DNA from: Gemmatimonadota bacterium
GTDB taxonomy: Bacteria > Gemmatimonadota > Gemmatimonadetes > Palauibacterales > KS3-K002
DNA length: 64,000 nt
Assembly: GCA_020344015.1 (NCBI GenBank)
Contig: CP070812.1
Coordinates: 3,609,668-3,673,667 of the forward strand
Reading direction: 5' to 3'
Below the pieces are notes generated by a model. The model was not told the DNA's origin. It ran no database searches and saw only the letters and a program-made list of their open reading frames with translations. Position numbers and translations under genes: made by a program. Below are positions 36,256 to 44,121 of this stretch, in pieces; position 1 is the stretch's first letter; the number at the start of each line of letters is the position of its first letter.

Positions 36256-37446
36256 TCACGTCGTCCGGTCGGGCCGCACTACGGGCAAGGTCACGATGAA
36301 CTCGGCCCCTTCTCGACGCTTGCCAAGCACGATAGACCCGCCGTGCGTGTCCTCAACGATACGGCGCGTCAGGGTCAGGCCGACGCCCCAGCCACCCTCC
36401 TTGCTCGACACACCCGGCTCGAAGATACGCTTGCGTAGCTCGGCCGGCACACCGGGCCCGTCATCGACGACGCGGATCATGACGCAGCGGCCGTCGTCGT
36501 CGGGCATGGCGTTCACCGCGATCCGACCTCCGCGACCAGCCAGTACATCGACCGCGTTCTTGATCAGGTTCTCGAAAGCCCATTCGAGAAGCACCGGGTT
36601 GCCAGCTACCGGCCGCAGCTGAGGCGTGAGGTTCACTGTGAGCTCGATCGAGCGATCGAGGCGCGGGAGTCGAGCTGCGAAGTAACCCTCGAGCCGCTGG
36701 AGGACCTCCCCGACGTCCACCGTGTCCATCCGGGGCCGTCGACCGATGAGCTCGAAACGCTGAGCTACCTTATTGAGGCGCTCGACATCGACCTCGACCT
36801 CCTCGGCGATCCGATCCTGTGAGGCCACAGCGGACCGCTCGCCGGCCGGCATTCTCAGGATCTCGACCCAGCCGCTCAGCGAGCTCAACGGCGTGCTGAG
36901 CTGGTGCGCCGACTCCCGCGCCATTGTGGCCCAGATACGCTCCTGTTCGGCACGGATCGTCGAGCGGAAGATCCAGGTAGCCACCAGCACAATGACGATA
37001 AGCGTTGCCGCCTGGGTCCACGGCACCCAGCGAAGTCGTTCAACGACCGCCGGCATCCCGAAATGGATCACACCGATCCCCTCTTCGACCAGCGGATCGT
37101 TTCGCTCATCGAGCCGCGCGGCATACTCGAGCACGCGCCGTGTGCTGCTGGGATCGCTCGGGTCGTGCACGAACGGCAGATTGCGCGCGGCGTGTATCTG
37201 CCCGTCCTCGGCGATCACCACGACCGGCACACCCAGCGACTCGATCTCCTGGAGCATGTCGAACAGGACCAAGAAGCTCTCCCGATCGGGATCACTCACA
37301 CCCTCCAGAACCTGGGCGTACATGCGCGACAGCGCCGCGGCGTCGGCATTGACGGCGTTCACGAGTTGACGGGTGTAGACCAAGTACCAGGCTAGAACAG
37401 CCCCGAAGAGCAGAATCAGTCCCGAAGCCCAAAGACGAGCTTTCAC
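36256..37446 (-). CDS. Orphan sensor histidine kinase
   Basis: A 396-aa membrane kinase. Membrane segments at residues 5-24 and 143-160 bracket a periplasmic sensor of about 115 residues. The phospho-acceptor is H181 in ESAHQLSTPLSSLSGW. The ATP lid has NLIKNAVD, DDGPGVP, and GGWGVGLTLTRRIVEDTHGG. No response regulator is adjacent. It overlaps serS by ATGA, an unusual setting for a sensor, and ends 3 bases before pcrA. The signal is unknown. Confidence 0.9.
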   Translation of the reverse strand: MKARLWASGLILLFGAVLAWYLVYTRQLVNAVNADAAALSRMYAQVLEGVSDPDRESFLVLFDMLQEIESLGVPVVVIAEDGQIHAARNLPFVHDPSDPSSTRRVLEYAARLDERNDPLVEEGIGVIHFGMPAVVERLRWVPWTQAATLIVIVLVATWIFRSTIRAEQERIWATMARESAHQLSTPLSSLSGWVEILRMPAGERSAVASQDRIAEEVEVDVERLNKVAQRFELIGRRPRMDTVDVGEVLQRLEGYFAARLPRLDRSIELTVNLTPQLRPVAGNPVLLEWAFENLIKNAVDVLAGRGGRIAVNAMPDDDGRCVMIRVVDDGPGVPAELRKRIFEPGVSSKEGGWGVGLTLTRRIVEDTHGGSIVLGKRREGAEFIVTLPVVRPDRTT

Positions 37447-38723
37447 ACCGGCTCGATTCGCGTGCCGCCCACGTACGGGTGCAGCACTTCAGGAAGCTCC
37501 ACGCTCCCGTCCTGGTTCTGAAAGTTCTCGAGGATAGCGATCACCGTCCGTGGAAGCGCGAGGCCCGAGCCGTTGAGCGTATGCACGAACTCCGGCTTGG
37601 CACCTCGCTCGCGCCGGAATCGGATACCGGCGCGTCGCGCCTGGTAGTCGGTGCAGTTCGAGCACGAGGAGACCTCGAGCCAGCGCTCGACACCAGGCGA
37701 CCATACTTCGAGATCATAGGTCATCGAACTCGAACTAGCCATGTCGCCGGCCGCCAGGAGCACAACTCTGTAAGGCACGTCGAGCAGTTGCAGGATCTTC
37801 TCGGCGTGGCGGGTCAAGTCCTCCAGGGCCGTCTCCGAGTCCTCGGGTCGCTCGAAGCGGACGAGTTCGACCTTGTCGAACTGGTGAATGCGAAGCACGC
37901 CGCGCGTATCACGGCCGGCGGCGCCCGCCTCGCGCCGGAAGCAGGCGGTGTACGCAACGTAGTGGCGCGGCAGGTCTCCTGGGCCCAGCAACTCACCGCC
38001 GTGGAGGTTCGTCAGAGGAACTTCAGCGGTCGGTATCAACCAAAGATCATCACCACCGATGTGATAGGCATCGTCGGCGAGCTTCGGCAGCTGGCCCGTT
38101 CCCCTCATCGTCTCGCTGCGCACCAGGTATGGAGGTTGGACCTCGACGTACCCGTGCTCCTTCCGGTGCACGTCGATCATCAGGTTGATCAGCGCTCGCA
38201 GCAGGACGGCGCCGGCGCCCATGTATACAGGGAACCCGCTGCCGGAAAGCTTCGCACCGCGCTCGAGATCGAGGATCCCTAGGGCGGCACCGATCTCCCA
38301 GTGTGGCTTCCGCCAATCGCTCGGTTCGATCGGCTCGCCCCAAGACCGGATAAAGCGGTTGGCTGATTCATCGCCGGCGGGCACGGGAGGCAAAGGTGTA
38401 TTGGGGATCTCGAGCAGTAGCTCTTCGATCCTGGAGGCGCCGGCGTCGAGCTGCGTGTCCAACTCTGCTATGCTCGCCGCGACATCGCGCATCTCCGCGA
38501 TCAGCGCGGAAGCGTCCTCACCCGCCTTTTTCCGCTCAGCGATGACTTTGGAAGCCTCGTTGCGACGTGCTTTCAGCTCCTCTACGGTCTGGATGATTCG
38601 GCGCCGCTCCTCATCGAGCTGCAATGCTTCTTCGATGTAGCCAGCCAGATCGGGATCGGCGCGCTTGGCGAGCGCATCCTTCACCGTATCGGTCTCGAAA
38701 CGGATCCGCTTGAGGTCGAGCAT
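37443..38723 (-). CDS. serS: Seryl-tRNA synthetase
   Basis: A class II synthetase of 426 aa that charges tRNA-Ser and tRNA-Sec. The N-terminal antiparallel coiled coil (residues 30-100) grips the long variable arm. The catalytic core has LIPTAEVPLTNLHGGE, ACFRREAGAAGRDTRGVLRIHQFDKVE (motif 2) and LNGSGLALPRTVIAILENFQN (motif 3). It follows a lipoprotein gene by 15 bp and overlaps the histidine kinase start. Confidence 0.97.
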   Translation of the reverse strand: MLDLKRIRFETDTVKDALAKRADPDLAGYIEEALQLDEERRRIIQTVEELKARRNEASKVIAERKKAGEDASALIAEMRDVAASIAELDTQLDAGASRIEELLLEIPNTPLPPVPAGDESANRFIRSWGEPIEPSDWRKPHWEIGAALGILDLERGAKLSGSGFPVYMGAGAVLLRALINLMIDVHRKEHGYVEVQPPYLVRSETMRGTGQLPKLADDAYHIGGDDLWLIPTAEVPLTNLHGGELLGPGDLPRHYVAYTACFRREAGAAGRDTRGVLRIHQFDKVELVRFERPEDSETALEDLTRHAEKILQLLDVPYRVVLLAAGDMASSSSMTYDLEVWSPGVERWLEVSSCSNCTDYQARRAGIRFRRERGAKPEFVHTLNGSGLALPRTVIAILENFQNQDGSVELPEVLHPYVGGTRIEPV

Positions 38724-38738
38724 GCTTGGATCGACCGG

Positions 38739-39320
38739 CTAGTTGGTGACGCCGGGGGTGACGTTCGCGTCGTCGCAGTTGGGGTTCCAGAGCACGCGGA
38801 ACCACACACGTTGCGGGTCGCCCGCGATGGAGTCCACGACCATTTTCGCGAAAACGTGGCAGGGCAACGAGAGCGTCGGGTCGGTCCGACTGCGGATACC
38901 GTAAGTAGTTCCGACCGTGGCGGGCAGCGGCTGCTCGAGCTCGTAGGACTCCTCATCGCGCGGCAGCAGCTCGACGTCCTCGAAGTCCGCCTGCATCACC
39001 CTGATGCCGGCCGACAGCTCGATGCCATCGAAGAAGCCGCGCGGCAACCATTTCGGCTCGCCGTCTACAACGGCGAAGGTGATATCCCACTGATCGGTGT
39101 CGTCGACACGCGCGACGCGAGGGGCGCTGAACCCGCGGCCGGCCACGACGTTGAGAGCGTTGGCGCGGTTTAGCGGGCCGTCAACGAGATCGACGAGCTC
39201 TACCTCGATGGGGGAGCTTGGACGTGAGATATTCCCCAGCTCATCGCCGCAGGCGACGAGCCCCAACGCTACTGTCAGGAGCAGCGCGACGTGGCTACGT
39301 GGATGATCACAGTTCACCAT
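38739..39320 (-). CDS. Hypothetical lipoprotein
   Basis: A 193-aa protein I do not recognise. Residues 10-24 are hydrophobic and end in the lipobox LVAC, so it is probably lipid-anchored with the mature protein starting at Cys24. The rest looks beta-rich with no clear motif; NPNC near the C-terminus adds a second cysteine. Its promoter lies so close that the message seems nearly leaderless. It precedes serS. Confidence 0.75.
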   Translation of the reverse strand: MVNCDHPRSHVALLLTVALGLVACGDELGNISRPSSPIEVELVDLVDGPLNRANALNVVAGRGFSAPRVARVDDTDQWDITFAVVDGEPKWLPRGFFDGIELSAGIRVMQADFEDVELLPRDEESYELEQPLPATVGTTYGIRSRTDPTLSLPCHVFAKMVVDSIAGDPQRVWFRVLWNPNCDDANVTPGVTN

Positions 39321-39332
39321 GGTAACGGGCGA

Positions 39333-39361
39333 ACCTTACGCGAGGGGAGGTTGACTGTCAA
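39333..39361 (-). promoter_or_regulatory. Promoter of the lipoprotein-serS operon
   Basis: TTGACA (39361-39356), 17-base spacer, TAAGGT (39338-39333). The -10 box is 12 bases from the ATG at 39320, so the 5' leader would be only about five or six bases. Confidence 0.65.
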
Positions 39362-39382
39362 GCTGCAAACCCTAACCTACGC

Positions 39383-39411
39383 TTGACTTTGTAGGGCCCG
39401 GCAGGTACAAT
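39383..39411 (+). promoter_or_regulatory. Promoter of the Roadblock-manC operon
   Basis: TTGACT (39383-39388), 17-base spacer, TACAAT (39406-39411), near-consensus. The start is expected about 33 bases before the ATG at 39451. It diverges from the lipoprotein promoter. Confidence 0.75.
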
Positions 39412-39450
39412 CCCCGCACTCCCCCGTACCCACCAGACCGTAGGTACCGG

Positions 39451-39804
39451 ATGCCAACGCTAAAAGATCTTCTCGGTCGTCTGTTGAGCCGCTCTGAGGT
39501 GGAAGCCGTATTCGCCGTCGGCCAGGACGGGCTGTTGATCGACCGGATCGGGCCTATGCACACCGATGCCGACGCCGTGGCTGCCATGGCGCCGAACCTG
39601 CTGCAGAGCGCGCGCGAGTTGGGCTCCGCCGCAGACCACAACGGGCTGGTCACCGCGGTGGTGGAGTACGCCGACGGAGTGGCGATCGTCACCGATGTAC
39701 CCCCTGAGATGATTCTCGTGACTTTCGTCAAAGGGGGTGTTCCGTTCGGCGGCCTCTTGTACGAACTGCGGCACAACCGCGAGCAGATCGCGAAACTCGT
39801 CTGA
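39451..39804 (+). CDS. Roadblock/LC7 domain protein
   Basis: A 117-aa single Roadblock/LC7 domain protein, of the family that includes MglB, which regulates small GTPases. FAVGQDGLLIDRIG (residues 21-34) and VVEYADGVAIVTDVPPEMILVTF fit the fold. No MglA-type GTPase is coded nearby. It opens an operon with sugar-nucleotide enzymes, so it may tune polysaccharide synthesis, but this is only inferred from position. Confidence 0.8.
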   Translation: MPTLKDLLGRLLSRSEVEAVFAVGQDGLLIDRIGPMHTDADAVAAMAPNLLQSARELGSAADHNGLVTAVVEYADGVAIVTDVPPEMILVTFVKGGVPFGGLLYELRHNREQIAKLV

Positions 39805-39845
39805 CGGCCGCCTCAAACGCTCAACCCATCGCGATAGGTTCCGGC

Positions 39846-40913
39846 GTGAGCGAGGAATCCCGCTTCGAACGCTGGGTCGTCCTGCTGGCGGGCGGCATCG
39901 GGTCTCGGTTCTGGCCGGCCAGTACGCCGCGCCGCCCGAAACAATTCCTGCCACTCGCCACCAACCACCCACTGATCGTAGACACGGTGGAACGCGCCCG
40001 GGCGCTGACTGACGCGTCGCGGGTGCTGATCGTAGCCGGCGAGCAGCTGCGGCTAGAGCTGGAAAGCCACCTGCCCGAGCTCGGACGCGACCAGCTGCTC
40101 CTCGAGCCGCAGGCCAGAGGCACGGCTCCAGCTTTGGCCTGGGCGGCCAGCGAGATCATCGCCCGCGCCGAGCAGCCCGACCGCGCCGTGATGGTGTCGC
40201 TAAACACCGACCACGTGATCCGGCCACTCGAGGATTTCGTCTCGACCCTCGATATCGCGATCGCTGCGGCCGGCGATGCGGGTCGCCTGCTCACTCTGGG
40301 CATTCAACCTGTGCGGCCGGAGACCGGCTACGGCTACATCGAGGTGGGCGATCCGTTGACACCGGGGGTGTTTGAAGTGAGACGGTTCGTCGAGAAGCCC
40401 GATGAGGACACCGCGACGGATTACCTGAGACAGGGCGGGTTCCTATGGAACTCGGGGATGTTCGTTTGGCGACCGCAGGTGCTGCTCGCCGAACTCGACG
40501 CCCACACGCCTGAGCTGTCCGGCAAGCTGGAGAGTCTGGCTCGAGGTGATGTGGCCGATTTCTTCGCGGGCGTCCCCGCGCTGAGCGTGGACCACGGCCT
40601 CATGGAGCGCAGCCCGAACGTCGCGGTCGTAGAAGCCGGGTTCGAGTGGGACGACGTCGGTGCCTGGGCAGCGCTGCTGCGCGTACGCGAGAGCGATGCG
40701 CAGGGCAACCTGTTGACCGGTGACGCCCACGCGGTTGACTGTCAGGACAGTCTGATCTGGGCAGAGGATGGCCCGGTGGTGGCCTACGGTGCCTCGGGTC
40801 TGGTCATCGTACGTGCTTCGGGGATCACGTTCGTCGCACCGCGCGAGCGGGCGCTCGAGCTCAAGCAGCTGCTCGCCGAGCTGCCCGAGGACCTCCGCTC
40901 GGGAGACGACTGA
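39846..40913 (+). CDS. manC: Mannose-1-phosphate guanylyltransferase
   Basis: A 355-aa nucleotidyltransferase that makes GDP-mannose from mannose-1-phosphate and GTP. LLAGGIGSRFWPAS and PKQFLPL are the signature. SLNTDHVI, PETGYGYIEVG, VEKPDEDTA, FLWNSGMFVW and AGFEWDDVGAW complete the pattern. It lacks the C-terminal isomerase domain of bifunctional enzymes. It starts with GTG at 39846. GDP-mannose would feed surface glycans. Confidence 0.93.
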   Translation: MSEESRFERWVVLLAGGIGSRFWPASTPRRPKQFLPLATNHPLIVDTVERARALTDASRVLIVAGEQLRLELESHLPELGRDQLLLEPQARGTAPALAWAASEIIARAEQPDRAVMVSLNTDHVIRPLEDFVSTLDIAIAAAGDAGRLLTLGIQPVRPETGYGYIEVGDPLTPGVFEVRRFVEKPDEDTATDYLRQGGFLWNSGMFVWRPQVLLAELDAHTPELSGKLESLARGDVADFFAGVPALSVDHGLMERSPNVAVVEAGFEWDDVGAWAALLRVRESDAQGNLLTGDAHAVDCQDSLIWAEDGPVVAYGASGLVIVRASGITFVAPRERALELKQLLAELPEDLRSGDD

Positions 40914-40916
40914 GCC

Positions 40917-42122
40917 GTGGCACGCCCCAAACTCATCCTGTTCGACGATCTCCAAGCCCAACGCTGGGCGCCTTTCGCCCTCACGCGCCCGACGGGCGAG
41001 CTGCTGTATGGCGCCGAGAAGCTGGCCGAACGCGCGGGGCGCGTCCTCGGCCTCGAGGCGGCCGGCTACCTGACCTCCGAACACCTGCTCGAGTTCAGCG
41101 AGGCCGGCGTTCCGGACGTCCTGAGGCTCGACCAGCTGCCGGGGGAGGGGCTGCTCTTCTGGTGCTCGCGGGCGGTTCCCGAGAGCAGCCCGGAGACGAG
41201 TCTGGAGAAGGGCCCAGCGGTCTACCTGATCGACGAGCGGCCTGTGGGCCTCCACCTACCGGCCGGGCAGTGGCCCGATCCCGAGTTCCTCAGCGAGTTG
41301 AGCCTCGGCGCCGAGCCGGAAACGCGGATCACCGTCCAGGGGCGGCTCCTGGAGTGGCCGTGGCACCTGCTCGCTGATTGCCCCGAGCAGCTGGCCCGCG
41401 ACCTGGCGGGAGCGGAGCCGGCGACCGCGGTCCCCGACGGCGTCTATCGCGAGGGAAAGCACGAGGTAATCCTGGCCGCCGACGTTCGCGTCGAACCAGG
41501 GGTATTCTTCGATACACGGGAGGGACCGATCCGGCTCGGCGGCGGAGTCGAGGTCCGCACGGGCACACGCCTGGCGGGCCCAACGGCAATCGGCGCCGGT
41601 TCGCGCCTGCTGGGTGGCTCGTTCGAACGCGTCGTCGCCGGGCCCTTTTCATACCTGCAGGGCGAGATAGCTGACTGCGTGATCCTCGGTTACACAAACA
41701 AGGCTCACCAGGGGTATCTCGGCCACTCCTACGTCGGGAAGTGGGTCAACTTGGGGGCCCTGACGACCAACAGCGACCTCAAGAACAACTACCGCCCTGT
41801 CCGAGTGTGGACGCCCGCCGGTGTACTGGACAGCGGCAGCCTCAAGATCGGCTGTTTCCTTGGCGATCACGTGAAGACCGGGATCGGCCTGCTCCTGGGT
41901 ACTGGCACCGTGGTGGGTGCCGGCAGTAATCTGTATGGCACTGCAATGCCGCCCCCCTACGTGGAGCCGTTCAGCTGGGGCGAAGGCGCAGAACTGGGTG
42001 AGTATCGTCTGGCCGAGTTCCTGGATACGGCAGAGCGTTCGATGGCCAGGCGCGGAGTTGAACTGGGCGAGCGCGGGCGGCGGTACTTGGAGAGCTGCTG
42101 GCGCAAAGGGCGGGGTGGATGA
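40917..42122 (+). CDS. GlmU-like putative sugar nucleotidyltransferase
   Basis: A 401-aa protein with an N-terminal nucleotidyltransferase-like half (LILFDDLQAQRWAPFALTRP, then LLYGAEKLAER) and a C-terminal left-handed beta-helix acyltransferase half with VVAGPFSYLQGEI, GHSYVGKWVNLGALTTNSDL and KTGIGLLLGTGTVVGAG. Proteins of this plan resemble GlmU, but the pyrophosphorylase loop is degenerate. It starts with GTG at 40917, three bases after manC, so it is probably part of the same sugar-nucleotide pathway. Confidence 0.8.
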   Translation: MARPKLILFDDLQAQRWAPFALTRPTGELLYGAEKLAERAGRVLGLEAAGYLTSEHLLEFSEAGVPDVLRLDQLPGEGLLFWCSRAVPESSPETSLEKGPAVYLIDERPVGLHLPAGQWPDPEFLSELSLGAEPETRITVQGRLLEWPWHLLADCPEQLARDLAGAEPATAVPDGVYREGKHEVILAADVRVEPGVFFDTREGPIRLGGGVEVRTGTRLAGPTAIGAGSRLLGGSFERVVAGPFSYLQGEIADCVILGYTNKAHQGYLGHSYVGKWVNLGALTTNSDLKNNYRPVRVWTPAGVLDSGSLKIGCFLGDHVKTGIGLLLGTGTVVGAGSNLYGTAMPPPYVEPFSWGEGAELGEYRLAEFLDTAERSMARRGVELGERGRRYLESCWRKGRGG

Positions 42123-42982
42123 CCTTCCGGGTACACGTACTGGGTAGCGGTAGTCGCGGCAACTCAATCCTTCTCGAGACTTCTGAAACACGCATAATCG
42201 TCGACGCCGGCTTCAGCGGTAGGCAATTAGAGCGGCGCCTCGCCGCGGTCGAGGTCGCGCCCGACAGCATCGCGGCACTGTTCATCACGCACGAGCACCG
42301 GGATCATACGCAGGGTATGGGTGTGGTCGCGCGCCGCTGGAAGATTCCCGTATACGTGGCTCGCGCCACAGCGGCCTCGTGCTCCGCCTTACTCGGCGGT
42401 GACGAGGATCTCCGCTTCTACCGCGCCGGTCAAGCGGTGGACCTGGGCGAGCTGCGCGTCGAGCCGTTTCTCACCTGCCACGATGCCATCGATCCGGTAG
42501 CGGTAACGGTGAAGCAGCGCTCGAGCGGCCTGAAGGTCGGTATCGCCACCGACCTGGGCACACCGACGGTATCCGTGCGTCACGCCCTCAAACGCTGTGA
42601 CCTGCTCATCCTCGAGGCCAACCATGACGAGCTGATGCTCAGGACCGGCCCCTACCCCTGGTCGCTGAAGAGCCGCATAGCAGGGCGGCACGGGCATCTA
42701 TCGAACCGCGCCGCGGCTCTCCTCGGCACCGAGCTCCACCACCCCGAGTTGGCAGGTGTCGTCCTGGCACACCTCAGCCAGGAGTGCAACAAGCCCGAAC
42801 TGGCTGCCGAGGTCGTCGGTGAGGCTTTGGAGAGGAAGGGTTACGCCGCTCCGCTACGCGTCGCGACCCAGGATGAGCCGCTGGCCGGGCTAAACGTCAC
42901 TGCGATGGCCGCCGCCGTCCGCTCACCACAGCTGACGCTCTGGGAGTCGGGGATTCGGGGATTCGGGGATTCGGGGAATTGA
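42119..42982 (+). CDS. WalJ/YycJ-type metallo-beta-lactamase-fold hydrolase
   Basis: A 287-aa MBL-fold protein. LGSGSRGNSILLETSETRIIVDAGFSG opens the fold, the metal motif is FITHEHRDHTQG, and CHDAIDPVAV, GIATDLGTP, LEANHDE and AHLSQECNKPE follow. WalJ homologues link cell division to wall turnover and have double-strand 5'-exonuclease activity. The last 12 codons (WESGIRGFGDSGN) lie inside the GGGGATTC palindrome, so the tail is probably a late addition. It overlaps the GlmU-like gene by four bases. Confidence 0.88.
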   Translation: MTFRVHVLGSGSRGNSILLETSETRIIVDAGFSGRQLERRLAAVEVAPDSIAALFITHEHRDHTQGMGVVARRWKIPVYVARATAASCSALLGGDEDLRFYRAGQAVDLGELRVEPFLTCHDAIDPVAVTVKQRSSGLKVGIATDLGTPTVSVRHALKRCDLLILEANHDELMLRTGPYPWSLKSRIAGRHGHLSNRAAALLGTELHHPELAGVVLAHLSQECNKPELAAEVVGEALERKGYAAPLRVATQDEPLAGLNVTAMAAAVRSPQLTLWESGIRGFGDSGN

Positions 42983-43035
42983 GAGACTCTGTCTATACTT
43001 CCCCACCTCCTCGAATCCCCGAATCCCCAACTCCC
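42942..43035. repeat. GGGGATTC-type long palindrome between the walJ-like gene and rseP
   Basis: The left arm 42942-42965 pairs with 43012-43035 over 24 bases with one mismatch. The arms are built of GGGGATTC repeats and GAATCCCC. A second pair, GGGGAA (42973-42978) with TTCCCC (42999-43004), and an apical AGAG/CTCT lie inside. The left arm codes the tail of the WalJ-like protein, and the right arm ends on the base next to the rseP stop codon. It sits at a convergent junction and could be a two-way terminator. Confidence 0.8.
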
Positions 43036-44121
43036 TCAGTTCCCAACCGCCCGCAGGACGTCGCTGGTAATCGCCCAGACCATTATTGCCAGGATGAAGA
43101 GGAATCCGACCTGGCTCAGACGAGCACGCGTCTGTAGCGACAGAGCGCGCCCGCGTACCGCCTCGACGGCCAGGAACACGAGGTGCCCCCCGTCGAGTAT
43201 AGGTATCGGCAGCAGGTTGAGCACCGCGAGGTTCACGCTCAAAAAAGCCATGAAAGAGATAAAGTAGAATACACCGGCGCGCGCTGCCTGACCCGACAGC
43301 TGCCCGATGAGTATGGGGCCGCCGATGTCGCGCGCAGATTCCGCGCCCGTGATCAGCCGCCCAACGAACCTCAGGATGAGCCACGTTAGCTCGAACGTGC
43401 GCCCCGTGCCGGCAACCAGCGATCCGCCCAGCCCCAGAGCGCGGCCCGCATTGATCGTGTCTTGGTAGACCCCGATCTGTCCGTAGACCAGGGAGTCGCC
43501 ACTGGCCGAGTCGACCATGACAGCCCGTCCGATCCGGCTCAGTAACTCGAGCTCCTGGTCGTCCCGCAGCACGCCCAAAGTGACTTCTTCTCCGGGCCGC
43601 TGGTTCACGTGGTTGCGGAACTCCATCCACATGTCGACCTTCTCGCCGTCCACCGCGGTGACCAGATCGCCCGCCCGCAGGCCAGCTTCCTCGGCCGGGC
43701 TGCCTTCGACCACCGAGCCGATCAGCGGCACCCACGATTGGTAATAGGCGATCCCGGCGTAGGCGAAGATTGCGAACACGAAGTTCATCACCACGCCGGC
43801 CGAGATGACCACGGAGCGCGTCGCCACCGACTTCGACTCGAAGCGCCGCTCACGTGGGACCTCGAGATCCGACTTGCCTCCTTCCAGCACTTCCAGCGCC
43901 TCATCCTCGCCCATGCCCGCCATTTTCACATAGCCGCCCAGCGGCAGAGCCGAGATGACGTATTCCGTCTCGCCGATCGTGAACCCCCACACCCTGGGTC
44001 CGAGCCCGATGGAAAAACGCGGAACCGCGATCCCGGCAAGCTTGGCCGTGATGAAATGGCCCAGCTCGTGGATCACGATCAGGACGCCCAGTACGATGAT
44101 GAATGCAATGATCGAGTTCAT
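43036..44121 (-). CDS. rseP: Site-2 protease RseP
   Basis: An intramembrane zinc metalloprotease (361 aa) that cleaves anti-sigma factors and leftover signal peptides. HELGH is at residues 18-22, and the third ligand is in PIPILDGGHLVF. Between them lies one PDZ domain (EGSPAEEAGLRAGDLVTAVDGEKV), where E. coli RseP has two. Four membrane segments are visible. It follows dxr directly, the usual order, and its stop abuts the palindrome. Confidence 0.95.
   Translation of the reverse strand: MNSIIAFIIVLGVLIVIHELGHFITAKLAGIAVPRFSIGLGPRVWGFTIGETEYVISALPLGGYVKMAGMGEDEALEVLEGGKSDLEVPRERRFESKSVATRSVVISAGVVMNFVFAIFAYAGIAYYQSWVPLIGSVVEGSPAEEAGLRAGDLVTAVDGEKVDMWMEFRNHVNQRPGEEVTLGVLRDDQELELLSRIGRAVMVDSASGDSLVYGQIGVYQDTINAGRALGLGGSLVAGTGRTFELTWLILRFVGRLITGAESARDIGGPILIGQLSGQAARAGVFYFISFMAFLSVNLAVLNLLPIPILDGGHLVFLAVEAVRGRALSLQTRARLSQVGFLFILAIMVWAITSDVLRAVGN

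Noticed and set aside
42942..43035. GGGGATTC repeats as a CRISPR array
   Set aside because: Repeats are 8 bases, contiguous without spacers and form palindrome arms. No cas gene is present.
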